In this document: piece by piece, positions 15,700 through 26,755 of the stretch | Numbering within the stretch: the stretch's first letter is position 1 | How the letters are laid out: each line of letters begins with the position of its first letter | Assembly: GCF_003751635.1 (NCBI RefSeq) | Contig: NZ_RJVI01000002.1 | Span: 1-64,000, forward strand | Direction of reading: 5' to 3' | From: Inmirania thermothiophila | GTDB taxonomy: Bacteria > Pseudomonadota > Gammaproteobacteria > DSM-100275 | Length of the DNA stretch: 64,000 nt | Translations under genes and position numbers: made by a program | The notes under the pieces: generated by a model | Seen by the model: the letters and a program-made list of their open reading frames with translations, nothing else | Database searches by the model: none | Told to the model about the DNA's origin: nothing

Positions 15700-16625
15700 T
15701 CCTGAGCCAGAACCTGCGCATGTTCCTGCTCGCCGCGCGCCACCTCAGCTTCACGGTGGCGGCGCGCGAGGCCTACGTCTCGCAGCCGGCGGTGACGGTG
15801 CGGATCAAGAAGCTGGAGGAATACCTCGGCTTCGAGCTCTTCACCCGGATGCCGTCGGGGCTGCGGCTGACGCCGGCGGGCAGCGTCTTCTACGAGTACG
15901 CGCAGCGCCTCGAGCTGCTGGCCTCGGAGGCGCAGCGCACGGCCAAGGACGTGGCCGAGGGCGACGAGGCCCATCTCTACCTGGGGGCGAACCGCAGCGC
16001 GACCTCCTACATGCTGCCGCGGCTGCTGATCGCCTTCCACGAGGCCAACCCCAAGGTGCGCATCCGCACCGAGGTCCACGCCTCGGACCGGCTCCTGGAG
16101 CGTCTCACGGCGGGCTATCTGGATGCGGTCATCGTCGAGCAGTCGGTGGACGAGTCGCGCTACCACGTCATGCCGCTGCTCAAGGACGAGGTGGTGGTGA
16201 TCTGCAACCGCGACCACCCGTTGGCGAAGCGGCGCAGCCGTACGGTGACGCTGGACGAGCTCTGCGAGCTGCCGCTCGTCACCCACGAGCCCAACTCGGG
16301 CACGCGCCAGCTCCTCAGCGAGCGCCTCGCCGTGGAGGGCAGGAACGACAGCGATCTCAACATCGTCATGGAGCTGCAGAGCAGCGAGCTGGTCAAGCTC
16401 ATGGTGAGCCGCGGCCAGGGGGCGGGGCTGGTCTCGCGCCTGTCGCTCTCCAACGGCCGCTACGGCGAGGAACTGGTGGTCCTCAGCATCGAGGGCGACC
16501 CCCTCTACCGCTTTTTCAACCTGGTCACCACCGAGAAGGGGCTGGGGCGGGCCAAGGTGCGCGATCTCTGCCGCATCGCCGGCGAGACCTACCGCGAGGA
16601 CATGCTCTTCGAGGAGACGGGCTGA
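15696..16625 (+). CDS. LysR-family transcriptional regulator
   Basis: The 309-residue protein starts with a LysR-type winged helix-turn-helix (NLRMFLLAARHLSFTVAAREAYVSQPAVTVRIKKLEEYLG), continues through the linker helix, and has a substrate-binding domain from about residue 90. It starts at ATG 15696, overlapping the regulator stop (GTCATGA), so the two are coupled. Its target and inducer are not known. The end of the binding domain (FFNLVTTEKGLGRAKVRDLCRIA) resembles the CbbR/CysB side of the family only in general terms. The gene converges on pntB. Confidence 0.88.
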   Translation: MILSQNLRMFLLAARHLSFTVAAREAYVSQPAVTVRIKKLEEYLGFELFTRMPSGLRLTPAGSVFYEYAQRLELLASEAQRTAKDVAEGDEAHLYLGANRSATSYMLPRLLIAFHEANPKVRIRTEVHASDRLLERLTAGYLDAVIVEQSVDESRYHVMPLLKDEVVVICNRDHPLAKRRSRTVTLDELCELPLVTHEPNSGTRQLLSERLAVEGRNDSDLNIVMELQSSELVKLMVSRGQGAGLVSRLSLSNGRYGEELVVLSIEGDPLYRFFNLVTTEKGLGRAKVRDLCRIAGETYREDMLFEETG

Positions 16626-16628
16626 CGG

Positions 16629-16659
16629 GGGGCGTCCGCGGCCCGGCCGCGGACGCCCC
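16629..16659. terminator. Long hairpin between the convergent LysR and pntB genes
   Basis: Arms 16629-16643 and 16645-16659 form a 15-bp perfect inverted repeat (GGGGCGTCCGCGGCC and its complement) between two convergent stop codons. There is no T-run on either side, so it is at best a weak or factor-assisted bidirectional terminator. Confidence 0.45.
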
Positions 16660-16664
16660 GGTCT

Positions 16665-18047
<1,383 letters not shown>

Positions 18048-18052
18048 CGCCG

Positions 18053-18343
18053 TCAGCCCCCGTCGCGGCCGCGGAACATGCGCAGCATGCGCTCGGTCAC
18101 CGCGAAGCCGCCGAAGATGTTGATGGAGGCGAGCAGGGTGGCAAGGAAGCCGAGCCAGGCCGCCCCGGGGGCGCCGTCGCCGAAGCCGCCGACGAGCATG
18201 GCGCCGACGATCACCACGCCGGAGATGGCGTTGGTGAGGGAGATGAGCGGCGTGTGCAGGGCCGGGGTGACGCCCCAGATCACCCAGTAGCCGATGAAGC
18301 AGGAGAGCACGAAGACGTAGAGGGTCTCCATGGGTGCAGACAT
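18053..18343 (-). CDS. pntAB: NAD(P) transhydrogenase subunit alpha, membrane part
   Basis: The 96-residue protein carries the three to four transmembrane helices that in E. coli form the C-terminal part of PntA: LYVFVLSCFIGYWVIWGVTPALHTPLISLTNAISG is the signature. ATG 18343 is chosen because GGAGG lies 7 bases upstream; a longer frame to 18418 overlaps the preceding gene without support. It assembles with PntB to form the proton channel. The split alpha subunit is common in proteobacteria outside the enterics. Confidence 0.92.
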   Translation of the reverse strand: MSAPMETLYVFVLSCFIGYWVIWGVTPALHTPLISLTNAISGVVIVGAMLVGGFGDGAPGAAWLGFLATLLASINIFGGFAVTERMLRMFRGRDGG

Positions 18344-18365
18344 GGCGGGACCTCCGCGATGGGCG

Positions 18366-19490
18366 CTAGGACGTGGGGGCGTGCCGGATGTCGCCCTCGT
18401 GCACGACGAGGGCGGCATCGACGATGGCGTCGCCGGTGTCGAGGACCAGGCTCGCGTCGCCGTCCTCCCGGTGCAGCAGCAGCCCCATGAGGTTGGCGAC
18501 GTTGCGGGCGTAGAACTGGCTTGCGTCGGTGGCGAGCCGCGCCGGCAGGTTCGTGGGGCCGAGGATGGTGACGTCGCCCACGCGCACGATCTCGTCGGCG
18601 CGCGTCAGCTCGCAGTTGCCGCCGCTCGCCGCCGCGAGGTCCACGATCACGGCCCCCCGGCGCATGCGCTCGACGGTCTTGGCCTCGATGAGCAGCGGGG
18701 CGCGCCGGCCGGGTACGAGGGCGGTGCTGATCACCACGTCGGCGTCGAGCAGGCGCTCGCCGAGGGCGTCGCGCAGCCGCTGCTGGCTGTCGGCGGAGAG
18801 CTCGCGGGCGTAGCCCCCCTCGCCGTGGGCGTCCTCCTCCAGGCGGATGTCGATGAAGGAGGCCCCCAGGGACTGCACCTGTTCGGCGACCTCGGGGCGC
18901 ACGTCGAAGGCCTCCACCACCGCCCCGAGCCGGCGCGCGGTGGCGATGGCCTGCAGGCCGGCCACACCCGCCCCCAGCACCACCACCCGCGCCGGGCGGG
19001 CCGAGCCGGCGGCGGTCATCATCATCGGGAAGAAGCGCTGGAGGGCCGCGGCGGCCTCGATCACCGCCCGGTAGCCGGCGATGTTGGCCTGCGAGGAGAG
19101 GGCGTCCATGCCCTGGGCGCGGGTGATGCGGGGGATGCGCTCCATGGCGATGGCGCTCGCCCGCAGCGCCGCGAGGCGCTCGAACAGCCCCTCGTCGCGG
19201 TGCGGCTCCAGCAGCCCGACCACCAGCACGCCCTCGGCCGCGCCCTCCAGCTCGGCCAGCGCCGGTCGCCGCACCTTGCACACCACGGGGCAGGACCACA
19301 CGGCGGCGGCGTCCGCGACGCGGGCCCCGGCCGCCTCGTAGTCGGCGTCGCGGAAGCCGGCGGCCTCGCCGGCGCCGGCCTCCACCACCACCTCGACGCC
19401 CTCGCCGAGGAGCCGGCGAAGGCTGTCCGGGGTGGCGGCGACGCGGGTCTCCCCCGCCGCCGTCTCCTTCGGAATCCCGATGCTCAGCAA
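18366..19490 (-). CDS. pntAA: NAD(P) transhydrogenase subunit alpha, NAD-binding part
   Basis: The protein is related to alanine dehydrogenase: IGIPKETAAGETRVAATPDSL at the N-terminus, then the Rossmann motif VVVLGAGVAGLQAIATARRLGA and VISTALVPGRRAPLLI. It is domain I of the transhydrogenase, which binds NAD(H) on the cytoplasmic side. No ATG or GTG fits the family start. TTG 19490, 5 bases after a GGAGGAGGTGCGG Shine-Dalgarno, gives MLSIGIPKE and a 374-residue protein of normal size. A longer frame to 19556 adds only low-complexity residues. A sigma-70-like promoter lies at 19674-19702. Confidence 0.9.
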   Translation of the reverse strand: MLSIGIPKETAAGETRVAATPDSLRRLLGEGVEVVVEAGAGEAAGFRDADYEAAGARVADAAAVWSCPVVCKVRRPALAELEGAAEGVLVVGLLEPHRDEGLFERLAALRASAIAMERIPRITRAQGMDALSSQANIAGYRAVIEAAAALQRFFPMMMTAAGSARPARVVVLGAGVAGLQAIATARRLGAVVEAFDVRPEVAEQVQSLGASFIDIRLEEDAHGEGGYARELSADSQQRLRDALGERLLDADVVISTALVPGRRAPLLIEAKTVERMRRGAVIVDLAAASGGNCELTRADEIVRVGDVTILGPTNLPARLATDASQFYARNVANLMGLLLHREDGDASLVLDTGDAIVDAALVVHEGDIRHAPTS

Positions 19491-19673
19491 GACCGCACCT
19501 CCTCCCGTTGCGGGCCCCCGGCCGCCGGCGCCCCCGCGGCCGCAGGGCGGCCGCACCCAAGGCCGGTGTGCCGGCCCGCAGGATCGTCTCGGCGGGTTGC
19601 GCGCTGGATCCCGCAGCGGTCGCCGGCGGACGCGCGGGTGCCCATCGACTCTTCTGCTGCAGGGATCAGGAAG

Positions 19674-19702
19674 TCTAATGGGCGGCCGCCCGGGGCTGCC
19701 AA
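19674..19702 (-). promoter_or_regulatory. Sigma-70-type promoter of the pnt operon
   Basis: On the minus strand TTGGCA (19702-19697) and ATTAGA (19679-19674) are separated by 17 bases. This lies in one of the least GC-rich stretches of the area, about 180 bases before the pntAA start. An inverted GTCTAA (19673-19678) / TTAGAC (19713-19718) pair brackets the promoter and could be an operator. The region 19491-19734 has no gene. Confidence 0.6.
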
Positions 19703-19734
19703 TAACGTTTTGTTAGACAGGGGCCATGTATCCC

Positions 19735-21225
19735 CTATGGGAGGACACCGATCTCCCGATCGGGCGGGTGGCCGGGTGCGTCCTCCCGGTCCAGGGGGAG
19801 GGTGACGCGGAAGCGGGTGTCCCCGGCCTCGCTGGTGACCTGGATCTCCCCGCCGAGGCCGTCGACGATCTGGTAGGTGACCCAGAGGCCGAGCCCGCGC
19901 CCGCCGGCCTTGGTGGTGGCGAAGGGCTCGAACAGCCGCGGCAGGGCCTCGGCGGGGATCGGGGGGCCGTCGTTGCAGACCTCGAGCCGGACGAGGCCGC
20001 CCTCGATCGAGGCGCGGACGCCCACGCGGCCGCCCTCGGGGGCGGCCTGGACGGCGTTCAGCAGGAGGTTGATGAGGACCTGGCGGACCAGGCTCGCGGG
20101 CAGGCGGGTGCGCTCGGGGATGCGGTTGTCCCACGCGAGGGTGATGCCGCGGCGGCCCGCCTCCGGGGCCACCAGCCGGCGCACGTCCTCGATGTCCTCC
20201 CGGGTCAGGGGGTGGGGGTCGGGACGCGCCTCCACCAGGAGCGCGGCCACGGTCTCGCGGATCTGGTGCAGGCCGCGCTCGAGCAGGGAGACGGTGCGCT
20301 GGGTGAGGGGGTCGTCGCAGCCATGGCGGCGCAGGGTGCTCACGGCGTTGAGCAGCCCGCCGAGGGGGTTGTTGATCTCGTGGGCGATGCCGGCGGTGAA
20401 GCGGCCGATGGCGGCGAGCCGCTCGGCCACCACCATCTGCTGTTCCAGGCGCTGCTTCTCGCGCAGCTCCGCCACCATGCGCTCGAACTGGACCGCGAGC
20501 TGGCCGATCTCGTCCCCCGCCGCGGGCAGCTCCAGCTCCACCCGCTCCGGCACCTCGCGGCCCACCGCGCGCATGGCGCGCGCCAGGCGCACCAGCGGCT
20601 CGGCGTACTGGGCCCCCCAGTAGGCGCCCAGCGGCAGCAGGAAGACCACCGCAAGCAGGGTCGCGGCGACGGCGCGGCCGCCGAAGCCGAGGATGCGCTG
20701 GCGGAAGATCTCGCGCGGGTAGGACATCACCAGCGTCCCCAGGAGGACGCCGTCGGAGACGATGGGCACGGTGACGTGGAAGCCCTGACCCGAGGGGGGG
20801 GTGAAGGTCTGCTCGGTGCCGGTGCGCGCGGCGGCGACGAGGTCGCGCACGGCGGCGTACTCGGGGCCGTCCTCGCCGGGGTCGCTCTGCATCGGGAAGC
20901 GCCGCGGCTCGGTGGAGACGTAGACCCGGGCCATGGGGTCGAGGATCATCAGCAGGTCCGGCCGCAGTCCGCCGCGGGCGTGGGCCTCGGGAAGGGCCGA
21001 GGCGATGATCTCGTAGGCCTTCCAGACGTCGTCGTGCAGCAGCGCCGGGGTGAGGGTGCGGGCCAGCAGGCGGCCGGTGGCGGTGGCGGTGGCGGTGAGG
21101 TCGGCGCGCAGGTCCTGCGCCGCGCGCACGAGCAGGGCGCTGGTCACCACCAGCGCGGTGACGAGGATGAGGACGGTGGTGCGCAGCGGCACCTTGTAGC
21201 GCAGGCTGAGATCCCGCAGGGTCAT
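19735..21225 (-). CDS. Membrane sensor histidine kinase, NtrB-like
   Basis: The 496-residue kinase has a transmembrane segment at about 15-35, a periplasmic domain, a second transmembrane segment at about 182-205, a HAMP-like linker, then a dimerisation domain with His282 in GIAHEINNPLGGLLNAV. The ATPase domain follows with NLLLNAVQAAPEGG (N box) and GGRGLGLWVTYQIV (G2 box). The HEINNP form is typical of kinases paired with NtrC-type regulators. It starts 4 bases after the stop of the PhnD-like binding protein, so the two should sense a ligand together. No response regulator is adjacent; the NtrC-type regulator at 14332 is the likely partner. Confidence 0.88.
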   Translation of the reverse strand: MTLRDLSLRYKVPLRTTVLILVTALVVTSALLVRAAQDLRADLTATATATGRLLARTLTPALLHDDVWKAYEIIASALPEAHARGGLRPDLLMILDPMARVYVSTEPRRFPMQSDPGEDGPEYAAVRDLVAAARTGTEQTFTPPSGQGFHVTVPIVSDGVLLGTLVMSYPREIFRQRILGFGGRAVAATLLAVVFLLPLGAYWGAQYAEPLVRLARAMRAVGREVPERVELELPAAGDEIGQLAVQFERMVAELREKQRLEQQMVVAERLAAIGRFTAGIAHEINNPLGGLLNAVSTLRRHGCDDPLTQRTVSLLERGLHQIRETVAALLVEARPDPHPLTREDIEDVRRLVAPEAGRRGITLAWDNRIPERTRLPASLVRQVLINLLLNAVQAAPEGGRVGVRASIEGGLVRLEVCNDGPPIPAEALPRLFEPFATTKAGGRGLGLWVTYQIVDGLGGEIQVTSEAGDTRFRVTLPLDREDAPGHPPDREIGVLP

Positions 21226-21229
21226 GGCG

Positions 21230-22072
21230 TCAGGGGGCGACGGCGAGCATCATGGCGCGGATGTCGGCGAAGAGGGTGTCGTCGCCCGGGGTGAAGCCGT
21301 CCAGATTGAGCCGCGCGAGGATCTGCCGGCCCTCGGGGTCGCGCGCCATCCCCACCAGCACCCGCCGCAGGGCCGCCACCGTCGCCTCGTCCGCGTCGGC
21401 ACGGGCGACGATGGGCGGGAAGCCGAACTTGCGCGAGCGCTCCACCACCCGGGTGCGCGCGGTGAGCTGCGGCTCGGTGCGCGCGAGGCTCTCCCAGATG
21501 TAGCCGTCGACGGCGCCGCCGTCGGCGAGGCCCACCGCCACCGCCTCCACCACCTTGCGGTGGGCCCAGGTGAAGAAGGTGCGGCGGAAGAAGCGGGCCG
21601 GATCCCGCCCGAGCGTGCGCAGGCGGTACTGGGGCACGAGGAAGCCGGAGTTGGAGTCCGGGTCCGAGTAGGCGAAGACCCTGCCATTGAGGTCGAGGAT
21701 GGAGCGCGTGTCGGTGTCGGAGGCGGGCACGATGAGATAGGACTGGTAGAGGGGCTCGCCGCGATAGAGGGGCACCGCCACCAGCCGCAGGCGCTCGCGG
21801 AAGCGCACGTAGGGGAAGCCGCAGAGCCAGGCGGCCTCGGCGCGCCCGGTGACGAGCAGCTCCACCACCTCGCGGTAGGCGGTGCGCTGGACGAACGCCA
21901 CCGGCCGGCCGAGACGCCGCGCCAGGTAGTCGCGCCACTGCTCCAGAAGCCCCGTGCGGTCGTCGAGGATGACCGCGGTGAGGCCGATGCGCAGCGGCGG
22001 CGCCGGCGAGGCGGGGGCGGGGCCCAGCAGGAGCACGAGCCCCAGGATGAACGCGCGCGTCACCGTCTTCAT
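21230..22072 (-). CDS. PhnD-like periplasmic binding protein, probable sensor partner of the kinase
   Basis: The 280-residue protein has a signal peptide (MKTVTRAFILGLVLLLGPAPASP) and the PhnD/phosphonate-binding fold: LRIGLTAVILDDRTGLLEQW, YREVVELLVTGRAEAAWLCGFPYV, FAYSDPDSNSGFLVPQY and FFRRTFFTWAHRKVVEAVAVGLADGGAVDGYIWESL. No ABC permease or ATPase accompanies it; the next gene is the histidine kinase. That arrangement matches AioX/ArxX, where a PhnD-like protein detects an oxyanion and hands the signal to a kinase. An AAAGG Shine-Dalgarno supports ATG 22072. Transport of phosphonate is the less likely alternative. Confidence 0.8.
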   Translation of the reverse strand: MKTVTRAFILGLVLLLGPAPASPAPPLRIGLTAVILDDRTGLLEQWRDYLARRLGRPVAFVQRTAYREVVELLVTGRAEAAWLCGFPYVRFRERLRLVAVPLYRGEPLYQSYLIVPASDTDTRSILDLNGRVFAYSDPDSNSGFLVPQYRLRTLGRDPARFFRRTFFTWAHRKVVEAVAVGLADGGAVDGYIWESLARTEPQLTARTRVVERSRKFGFPPIVARADADEATVAALRRVLVGMARDPEGRQILARLNLDGFTPGDDTLFADIRAMMLAVAP

Positions 22073-22171
22073 CGGGCCGCCTTTCCCGGGTGTCGGCTCC
22101 CGGCCATTGTAGCGCGCTGGCGGTGCGGCGGCGCGCGCCGATAGAATCGGGGGCCACGGCTGGGAGGGGGC

Positions 22172-22933
22172 ATGGCGAGACTGCTGCTCTGGGCGACGCT
22201 GCTGCTCTGGGCCGGCGCGGCGCCGGCGGGCGAGGTGCGCCTCGCCGCGGCGGCCGATCTGACCTACGCCCTCGGCGAGATCCTGCCGCGCTTCGAGGTC
22301 GCAAGCGGCCACCACGTCCGCCTCAGCCTCGGCTCATCCGGGCGGTTCGCGCGCCAGATCCTGCGGGGGGCCCCGTTCGAGCTCTACATGAGCGCCGACG
22401 AGGGCTACGTGCGCCGCCTCGCCGAGGCGGGCCGGACCGAGGGCGAGGGCGCGCTCTATGCGGAGGGGCGCATCGTCCTCTTCGTCCCTGAGGGCTCGCG
22501 CATCGGGGAAGTGAGCTCCCTGGAGGGGCTGGGAGCGGCCGCGCGGGACGGCCGCCTGCGCCGGCTCGCCATCGCCAACCCCGCGCACGCCCCCTACGGG
22601 CGCGCGGCGGCCGAGGCCCTGCGCGCGGCGGGGGTGTGGGCGGCGGTGGAGCCGCTGCTGGTCCTCGGCGACAACGCCGCCCAGGCGACGCGCTTCGCGG
22701 TGGAGGGCGGCGCCGACGCCGGCATCATCCCCCTCTCCATGGCCAGGGCCCCGGCCCTCGCCGGGCGCGGCCGCTGGCGCCTGGTGCCGGCGCGGCTGCA
22801 CCGCCCGCTGCGCCAGCGCATGGTGCTGATCCGTGGCGCCGGCGCCGCCGCGCGCGCCCTCTATGCCTACCTGCAAGGGGCCGAGGCGCGCGCGGTGCTG
22901 GCCCGCTACGGCTTTCTGCTCCCGGGAGGCTGA
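22172..22933 (+). CDS. modA: Molybdate ABC transporter, periplasmic binding protein
   Basis: The 253-residue protein has a signal peptide (ARLLLWATLLLWAGAAPA) and the ModA fold: EVRLAAAADLTYALGEILPRFE, VRLSLGSSGRFARQILRGAPFELYMSADEGYVRRLAEAG and VLGDNAAQATRFAVEGGADAGIIPLSMA. The early AAADL and the later SSGRFARQI supply oxyanion-binding Ser/Thr and main-chain groups. It binds molybdate or tungstate for the ModBC importer and is the first of three tightly packed genes. A TAGAAT -10-like element lies about 25 bases upstream. A molybdate importer fits the nearby Mo enzyme. Confidence 0.92.
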   Translation: MARLLLWATLLLWAGAAPAGEVRLAAAADLTYALGEILPRFEVASGHHVRLSLGSSGRFARQILRGAPFELYMSADEGYVRRLAEAGRTEGEGALYAEGRIVLFVPEGSRIGEVSSLEGLGAAARDGRLRRLAIANPAHAPYGRAAAEALRAAGVWAAVEPLLVLGDNAAQATRFAVEGGADAGIIPLSMARAPALAGRGRWRLVPARLHRPLRQRMVLIRGAGAAARALYAYLQGAEARAVLARYGFLLPGG

Positions 22934-23599
22934 GTGGACTGGGAGGCCTTCGCCCTCTCCCTGCGCCTGGCCGCATGGACCACCCTCGTGTTGGCGGGGA
23001 TGGGGCTGGCGACGGCGCGGCTGCTGGCCTGGCGACGCTTCCCCGGGCGCAGCGTGGTGGAGGCCCTGGTGGCCCTGCCCCTGGTGCTGCCGCCGACGGT
23101 GCTGGGCTTCTACCTGCTGGCGCTCTTCAGCCCCGAGGCGGTGCTGGGGCGGCTGTTCCTGCGCCTGACCGGCGACACCCTCGCCTTCTCCTTCGCCGGG
23201 CTGCTGCTCGCCTCCGTGGTCTACAGCCTGCCCTTCGCGGTGCAGCCCATGCTGCGGGCCTTCGAGGCGGTGCCGGCCGAGATGCGGGAGGCGGCGTGGC
23301 TGAGCGGCCTCGGCCGCTGGGCCACCTTCCTGCGCGTGGAGCTGCCCCTGGCCTGGCCCGGGGTGCTGAGCGGCCTCGTCCTCGCCTTCGCCCACACCAT
23401 GGGCGAGTTCGGCGTGGTCCTCATGGTCGGCGGCAACATCGCCGGCGAGACGCGCACCGTCTCCATCGCCATCTACGACCGCGTCCAGGCCTTCGACGAC
23501 GCCGCCGCGGCGCGCATGTCGGCGCTGCTGCTGCTCTTCGCGGTGCTCACCATCGGCGCCGTCTTCGCCCTCGAACGGCGCCGCCGGGACCATGCCTGA
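22934..23599 (+). CDS. modB: Molybdate ABC transporter, permease
   Basis: The 221-residue inner-membrane protein has about five transmembrane helices. It carries the EAA-type loop for the ATPase: AAWLSGLGRWATFLRVELPLAWPGVLSGLVLAFAHTMGEFGVVLMVGGNIAGETRTVSIAIYD, a stretch highly characteristic of ModB. The GTG start at 22934 directly follows the modA stop. The protein forms the channel for molybdate entry and overlaps modC by 8 bases. Confidence 0.93.
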   Translation: MDWEAFALSLRLAAWTTLVLAGMGLATARLLAWRRFPGRSVVEALVALPLVLPPTVLGFYLLALFSPEAVLGRLFLRLTGDTLAFSFAGLLLASVVYSLPFAVQPMLRAFEAVPAEMREAAWLSGLGRWATFLRVELPLAWPGVLSGLVLAFAHTMGEFGVVLMVGGNIAGETRTVSIAIYDRVQAFDDAAAARMSALLLLFAVLTIGAVFALERRRRDHA

Positions 23600-24701
23600 G
23601 GCGGGCCTGGAGGTGGCGGTGCGCGACCGCGGGGCGCGCCGGCTGCTTGCCGAGTTCGCGGCCGCCCCGGGCGAGACCGTGGTCTTCGTCGGCCCCTCCG
23701 GCAGCGGCAAGACCACCCTCCTGCGCACCATCGCGGGGCTGCACCGGCCGGCCTCGGGGCGCATCCGCTGCGACGGCGCCACCTGGCTCGACACCGCCGC
23801 CGGGGTGGCGCTGCCGCCGCAGCGGCGGCGGGTGGGGATGGTCTTCCAGCACTACGCGCTGCTGCCGCATCTGAGCGCGCGCGACAACGTCGCCCTCGCC
23901 CTCGGCCATCTGCCGGCGGCGCAGCGGCGCCGCCGCGCCGAGGCGCTGCTGGAGCGGGTGCACTTGGGCGGCAAGGGCGGGGTGCGGCCGGGGCGGTTGT
24001 CCGGGGGCGAGCAGCAGCGCGTGGCCCTGGCGCGGGCGCTCGCGCGCGAGCCGCGGGTGCTGCTCCTCGACGAGCCCTTCTCGGCCGTGGACCAGGTCAC
24101 GCGGCGCAAGCTGCGGCTGGAGATGGCCGAGATCGTGCGCGGGCTGGCGGTTCCGGTGGTCCTGGTCACCCACGACCTGGAGGAGGCCCACGTCCTGGGG
24201 ACGCGCCTGTGCGTGCTGCACCACGGCGAGCTGCTGCAGGCGGGGGCGCCGGAGCTGGTGCGGCGTCGCCCGCGGGATGCGCGCGTGGCGCGGCTGCTGG
24301 ACCTGCGCAACGTCTTCCCGGCCACGGTGGAGGGGCACCGGGAGGCCGACGGGGTGACCGTGCTGCGCTGGGCCGGGGGGCGGCTGGAGGCGCCCCTTGC
24401 GCCCCGCTACCGTCCGGGGGAGGCCGTGACCTGGTGCATCCCCCCGGAGCTGGTGCTGCTGCACCGGCGGGACCGGCCCTCCCGCGGCGAGGCGGAGAAC
24501 CCCTGCCGCGGGCGGGTGGTGGAGGCCCAGGCCATCGGGGGCATGGTCAACGTGCTGATCCGCACCCAGCCCGGCGACGCCCTGGTGCACATGGACCTGC
24601 CGCCCCACGTGGTGCGGCGCAACCGGGTGCGGGCGGGCGACGAGGTGGCCTTCAGCCTCCTCGGCGAGGCCATCCACGTGATGCCGCCGGAGCCCGCCTG
24701 A
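23592..24701 (+). CDS. modC: Molybdate ABC transporter, ATPase
   Basis: The 369-residue protein has an ABC ATPase domain with Walker A GPSGSGKTT, Q-loop FQHYALLPHLSARDNVALAL, signature LSGGEQQRVALARALA and Walker B VLLLDEPFSAVD. The C-terminal 80 residues form a molybdate-binding MOP/TOBE domain (ENPCRGRVVEAQAIGGMVNVLI, VVRRNRVRAGDEVAFSLLGEAIHVM). In ModC this domain allows feedback by molybdate. The start overlaps modB. The gene converges on znuB with a 6-base gap. Confidence 0.93.
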   Translation: MPEAGLEVAVRDRGARRLLAEFAAAPGETVVFVGPSGSGKTTLLRTIAGLHRPASGRIRCDGATWLDTAAGVALPPQRRRVGMVFQHYALLPHLSARDNVALALGHLPAAQRRRRAEALLERVHLGGKGGVRPGRLSGGEQQRVALARALAREPRVLLLDEPFSAVDQVTRRKLRLEMAEIVRGLAVPVVLVTHDLEEAHVLGTRLCVLHHGELLQAGAPELVRRRPRDARVARLLDLRNVFPATVEGHREADGVTVLRWAGGRLEAPLAPRYRPGEAVTWCIPPELVLLHRRDRPSRGEAENPCRGRVVEAQAIGGMVNVLIRTQPGDALVHMDLPPHVVRRNRVRAGDEVAFSLLGEAIHVMPPEPA

Positions 24702-24707
24702 GGCGCC

Positions 24708-26203
<1,496 letters not shown>

Positions 26204-26214
<11 letters not shown>

Positions 26215-26674
26215 GGGTGCCGGCGCAGCCGTCGCAGAGCGCCACCACCTCCACCGCGCGGGGCGGGGCGGAGAAGCCGTGGCGGGCCGCGCTCGCCGCC
26301 GCGGCGGCGGCGAGCGCCCGGTCCTCGATCTCCTCGGTGCGCCCGCAGGCGGCGCAGACGAGGAAGCCGCCGGCGTGGGGTCCGCCGCGCGGGCAGCCGA
26401 GCCAGGCGTTGCGGCTCGCGATGCGGTGGACGAGGCCCAGCCCCTGCAGGAACTCGAGGGCGCGGTAGACCGTCGGGGGCGCGGCGCGGCGCCCCTCGGC
26501 GCGCAGGCCGTCGAGGATCTCGTAGGCGCCCACCGGGCGGTGGCCGCGCCAGACGAGCTCGAGCACGCGGCGGCGAAGCGGCGTCAGGCGCGCGCCGCTG
26601 CGGCGGCAGGCCGCTTCGGCGCGGGTCACCGCCTCCTCGATGCAGCGTCCGTGATCGGTGCAGCCGTTCCCCAC
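26204..26674 (-). CDS. zur: Zinc uptake regulator, Fur family
   Basis: The 156-residue protein has the Fur-family winged helix ([51 protein letters not shown]). The structural zinc site is given by CAACG and CDGC. As in Zur proteins the regulatory domain is short. GTG 26674 is chosen because it directly precedes the N-terminal helix and has a CGAGGG Shine-Dalgarno about 10 bases upstream; a longer frame to 27397 overlaps znuA and is not real. Zur with zinc represses uptake genes. A palindromic site at 26737-26750 lies between zur and the divergent znuA, which implies joint autoregulation. Confidence 0.88.
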
Positions 26675-26736
26675 GGCGAGCGCCCTCGGTTCCCTCGCCC
26701 CCGCCCCGGAACCCGCGGTGGGCCCTGATGCAGCAA

Positions 26737-26750
26737 TGTTATAACATAAC
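26737..26750. promoter_or_regulatory. Zur box in the zur/znuA divergent promoter
   Basis: TGTTATAACATAAC contains the 10-bp palindrome TGTTATAACA (26737-26746) and GTTAT-N3-ATAAC (26738-26750), matching the TGTTATAnTATAACA type of gammaproteobacterial Zur sites. TATAAC at 26740-26745 can serve as the znuA -10, so bound Zur would block it. Confidence 0.8.
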
Positions 26751-26755
26751 GTGCC

